Source: Nocardioides soli | GTDB taxonomy: Bacteria > Actinomycetota > Actinomycetes > Propionibacteriales > Nocardioidaceae | Reading direction: 5' to 3' | Length of the DNA: 43,894 nucleotides | NCBI RefSeq assembly: GCF_014191495.1 | Contig: NZ_JACHWR010000009.1 | Span: 1-43,894, forward strand | Shown here: piece after piece, positions 42,352-43,894 of the stretch | Layout of the letters: every line of letters begins with the position of its first letter | How positions within the stretch are numbered: position 1 is the stretch's first letter | The notes under the pieces: model-generated | The model's database searches: none | The model's input: the letters and a program-made list of their open reading frames with translations, nothing else | Told to the model about the DNA's origin: nothing | Translations under genes and position numbers: made by a program

Positions 42352-43894
42352 ATGGATGAGCAGGGCCACGACGGCACCGGACGCGTCGACCTGAGCTTCA
42401 CGGTCGAGGAGGCCCAACGCACCGTGCGCGTGCCGCCCGGTGTGACGGTCTTCGACGCGGCGTCGTGGAACGGCATCGCGATCGACTCCACCTGCGGCGG
42501 GCACGGCACCTGCCACAAGTGCAAGGTCCGCATCGACGGGCCCAGCCCGATCACCCGGCACGACGTCAAGACGTTCTCGCGCGAGCAGCTCGACGCCGGC
42601 TGGCGGCTGGCCTGCCTGGTCAACGCCACCAGCGACCTGGCCATCGAGGTGCCGCCACTCACCACCCGACCCAAGGCGGCGACCGTGGGCGTCGGCCGCC
42701 AGGTGATCCTGCGGCCGGCGGTCCAGAAGCGGTACGTCGAGCTGGCCGAGCCGACCCTGGAGGACCAGCGCACCGACCTGACCCGGCTGCTCGACGCGAT
42801 CGACGACCTGGAGCCGGTGCCCGACCTGCACGTGCTGCGTCGGCTGCCGACCGTGCTGCGGCAGGCGGACTTCAAGGTGACCGCGGTCGTCGTCGACGAG
42901 GCGCTGGTGGACGTCGAGCCCGGCGACACCACCCGCGCGGCGTACGCCATCGCCGTCGACCTCGGCACCACCACGGTCGTCGCGACGCTGCTCGACGTCA
43001 CCACCGGCACGCCCGTCGCGGTGGCGTCGATGCTCAACCGGCAGCAGCCCTTCGGCGGCGACGTGATCACCCGGATCAGCGCCACGATGCTCGACCCGGC
43101 CGCGCTCGACCGGCTGCGCGACGCGGCGGCGCAGACGCTGGCGACGCTGGCCGATCAGGTCTGCACCGAGGGTGGCGTCGACCCGGCCCAGGTCTACGAG
43201 GTGGCGCTCGCCGGCAACGCCACGATGACGGCGCTCGCGCTCGGGATCGACCCGGAGCCGCTGGGCGTCGCGCCGTTCGTCATGTCGACCCCGCAGCCTC
43301 CCGACCTGCTGGCCTCCGAGCTCGGGCTGCGGCTGCACCCGCAGGCCCGGGTCACGCTGTTCCCCGCGCTGGGCGCGTACGTCGGCGGCGACATCGTCGC
43401 GGGCATGCTCGCCACCGGCATGGACCGCGACAAGCGCACCCGACTCTTCATCGACGTCGGCACCAACTGCGAGATCGTGGTCAGCGACGGCGACCGGATC
43501 GTGTCGACCGCGGCGCCGGCGGGCCCGGCCTTCGAGGGCGGCGCGATCCGCTGCGGGATGCGCGCCGCCGACGGCGCGATCGAGGTCGTGAAGCTCGGCG
43601 GAGCCGACGACCCGGTCGAGCTCGGCGTGATCGGCGACGTCGAGCCGCGCGGCCTCTGCGGCTCGGGTCTCGTCGACGCGGTGGCCGAGCTGGTGCGGGT
43701 CGGCCTGCTCGACGCGTCGGGACGCTACGTCGCGGACGACGTCGCGAAGGAGATCGCCCCGTCGCTCGCGGACCGGCTCGCGTACGTCGGGCAGGAGCGC
43801 GTCTTCGTGCTGCACCGGCCGGCGCCGGACGCGGAGCCGGAGGACTGCGTGGTGCTCTCGCAGCGCGACGTGCGCGAGCTGCAGTTCGCGAAGG
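42352..43894 (+). CDS. Reductive activator of corrinoid protein (RACo-like), 3' end beyond window
   Basis: 514 codons are visible from ATG 42352 to the edge without a stop. Residues 14-100 are a [2Fe-2S] ferredoxin-like domain with Cys48, Cys54, Cys57 and Cys88 (STCGGHGTCHKCKVR, later WRLACLV). A linker follows, then the DUF4445/ASKHA-type ATPase part with YAIAVDLGTTTVVATLLD near 205 and RLFIDVGTNCEIVVSDGDR near 365. Such proteins reduce adventitiously oxidised cob(II)alamin back to cob(I)alamin using ATP. It completes the methyl-transfer system encoded just upstream, and its presence is strong evidence that the corrinoid protein is used for catalysis. Full-length relatives are somewhat longer than what is visible. 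Confidence 0.9.
   Translation, partial: MDEQGHDGTGRVDLSFTVEEAQRTVRVPPGVTVFDAASWNGIAIDSTCGGHGTCHKCKVRIDGPSPITRHDVKTFSREQLDAGWRLACLVNATSDLAIEVPPLTTRPKAATVGVGRQVILRPAVQKRYVELAEPTLEDQRTDLTRLLDAIDDLEPVPDLHVLRRLPTVLRQADFKVTAVVVDEALVDVEPGDTTRAAYAIAVDLGTTTVVATLLDVTTGTPVAVASMLNRQQPFGGDVITRISATMLDPAALDRLRDAAAQTLATLADQVCTEGGVDPAQVYEVALAGNATMTALALGIDPEPLGVAPFVMSTPQPPDLLASELGLRLHPQARVTLFPALGAYVGGDIVAGMLATGMDRDKRTRLFIDVGTNCEIVVSDGDRIVSTAAPAGPAFEGGAIRCGMRAADGAIEVVKLGGADDPVELGVIGDVEPRGLCGSGLVDAVAELVRVGLLDASGRYVADDVAKEIAPSLADRLAYVGQERVFVLHRPAPDAEPEDCVVLSQRDVRELQFAK

Overview
The window is very GC-rich and densely coded, with many 4-base ATGA stop/start overlaps, several probably leaderless genes (TANNNT about 6-7 bases before an ATG or GTG) and typical actinobacterial gene families. 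It looks like the chromosome of a Nocardioides-like actinomycete; this is inferred from gene content and style, and no rRNA or other taxonomic marker is present.

Layout. (1) 1-264: start of a small ECF sigma factor gene, cut by the window edge. (2) 429-9044, minus strand: a respiratory nitrate reductase operon, CBS-domain gene-narG-narH-narJ-narI-narK. It diverges from a hemerythrin-like gene at 9254, and a DosR-like palindrome lies between the two starts, suggesting control by low oxygen or NO. (3) 9254-21632: mostly housekeeping and accessory genes: hemerythrin, glutathione peroxidase, a 14-TM drug-efflux MFS pump, a DapB-like reductase under a KstR-type palindrome, a RecQ helicase with a C-terminal phosphoribosyltransferase-like domain, ComB, an M13 metallopeptidase, a secreted protein, a repeat cluster, a TOPRIM protein and a quinone oxidoreductase, followed by an M15-type lipoprotein. 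(4) 22950-38296: a choline/glycine betaine catabolic locus: betB, betA, a ProVWX-type ABC importer, a BCCT carrier, a dimethylglycine dehydrogenase-like flavoprotein with its own ETF, an IclR regulator and purU. A shared palindrome built on GTTGCGTAT lies before betB, before the dehydrogenase and between iclR and purU. (5) 38450-43894: a cobalamin-dependent methyltransferase set: a non-pyrrolysine MttB/MtgB-type protein, a second IclR regulator, a corrinoid protein, a methyl-THF methyltransferase and a corrinoid reductive activator.

How they fit together (inference): choline and betaine are imported, choline is oxidised to betaine, one methyl group is moved from betaine through a corrinoid protein to THF, and dimethylglycine is then oxidised through ETF. 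PurU would release surplus one-carbon units from THF.

The most unusual signal is how repeats sit inside operons. Two unrelated palindromic repeat families occupy translational-coupling junctions. A 75-nt element (32063-32137 and 41405-41479) is itself a 24-codon minigene with ATGA overlaps at both ends. A second, composite palindrome family lies between narH and narJ inside a 41-codon minigene, again with ATGA at both ends, and between narG and narH in a stop-free frame that runs into narH. The same second family also forms clusters at gene ends at 19605-20042 and 38305-38446.
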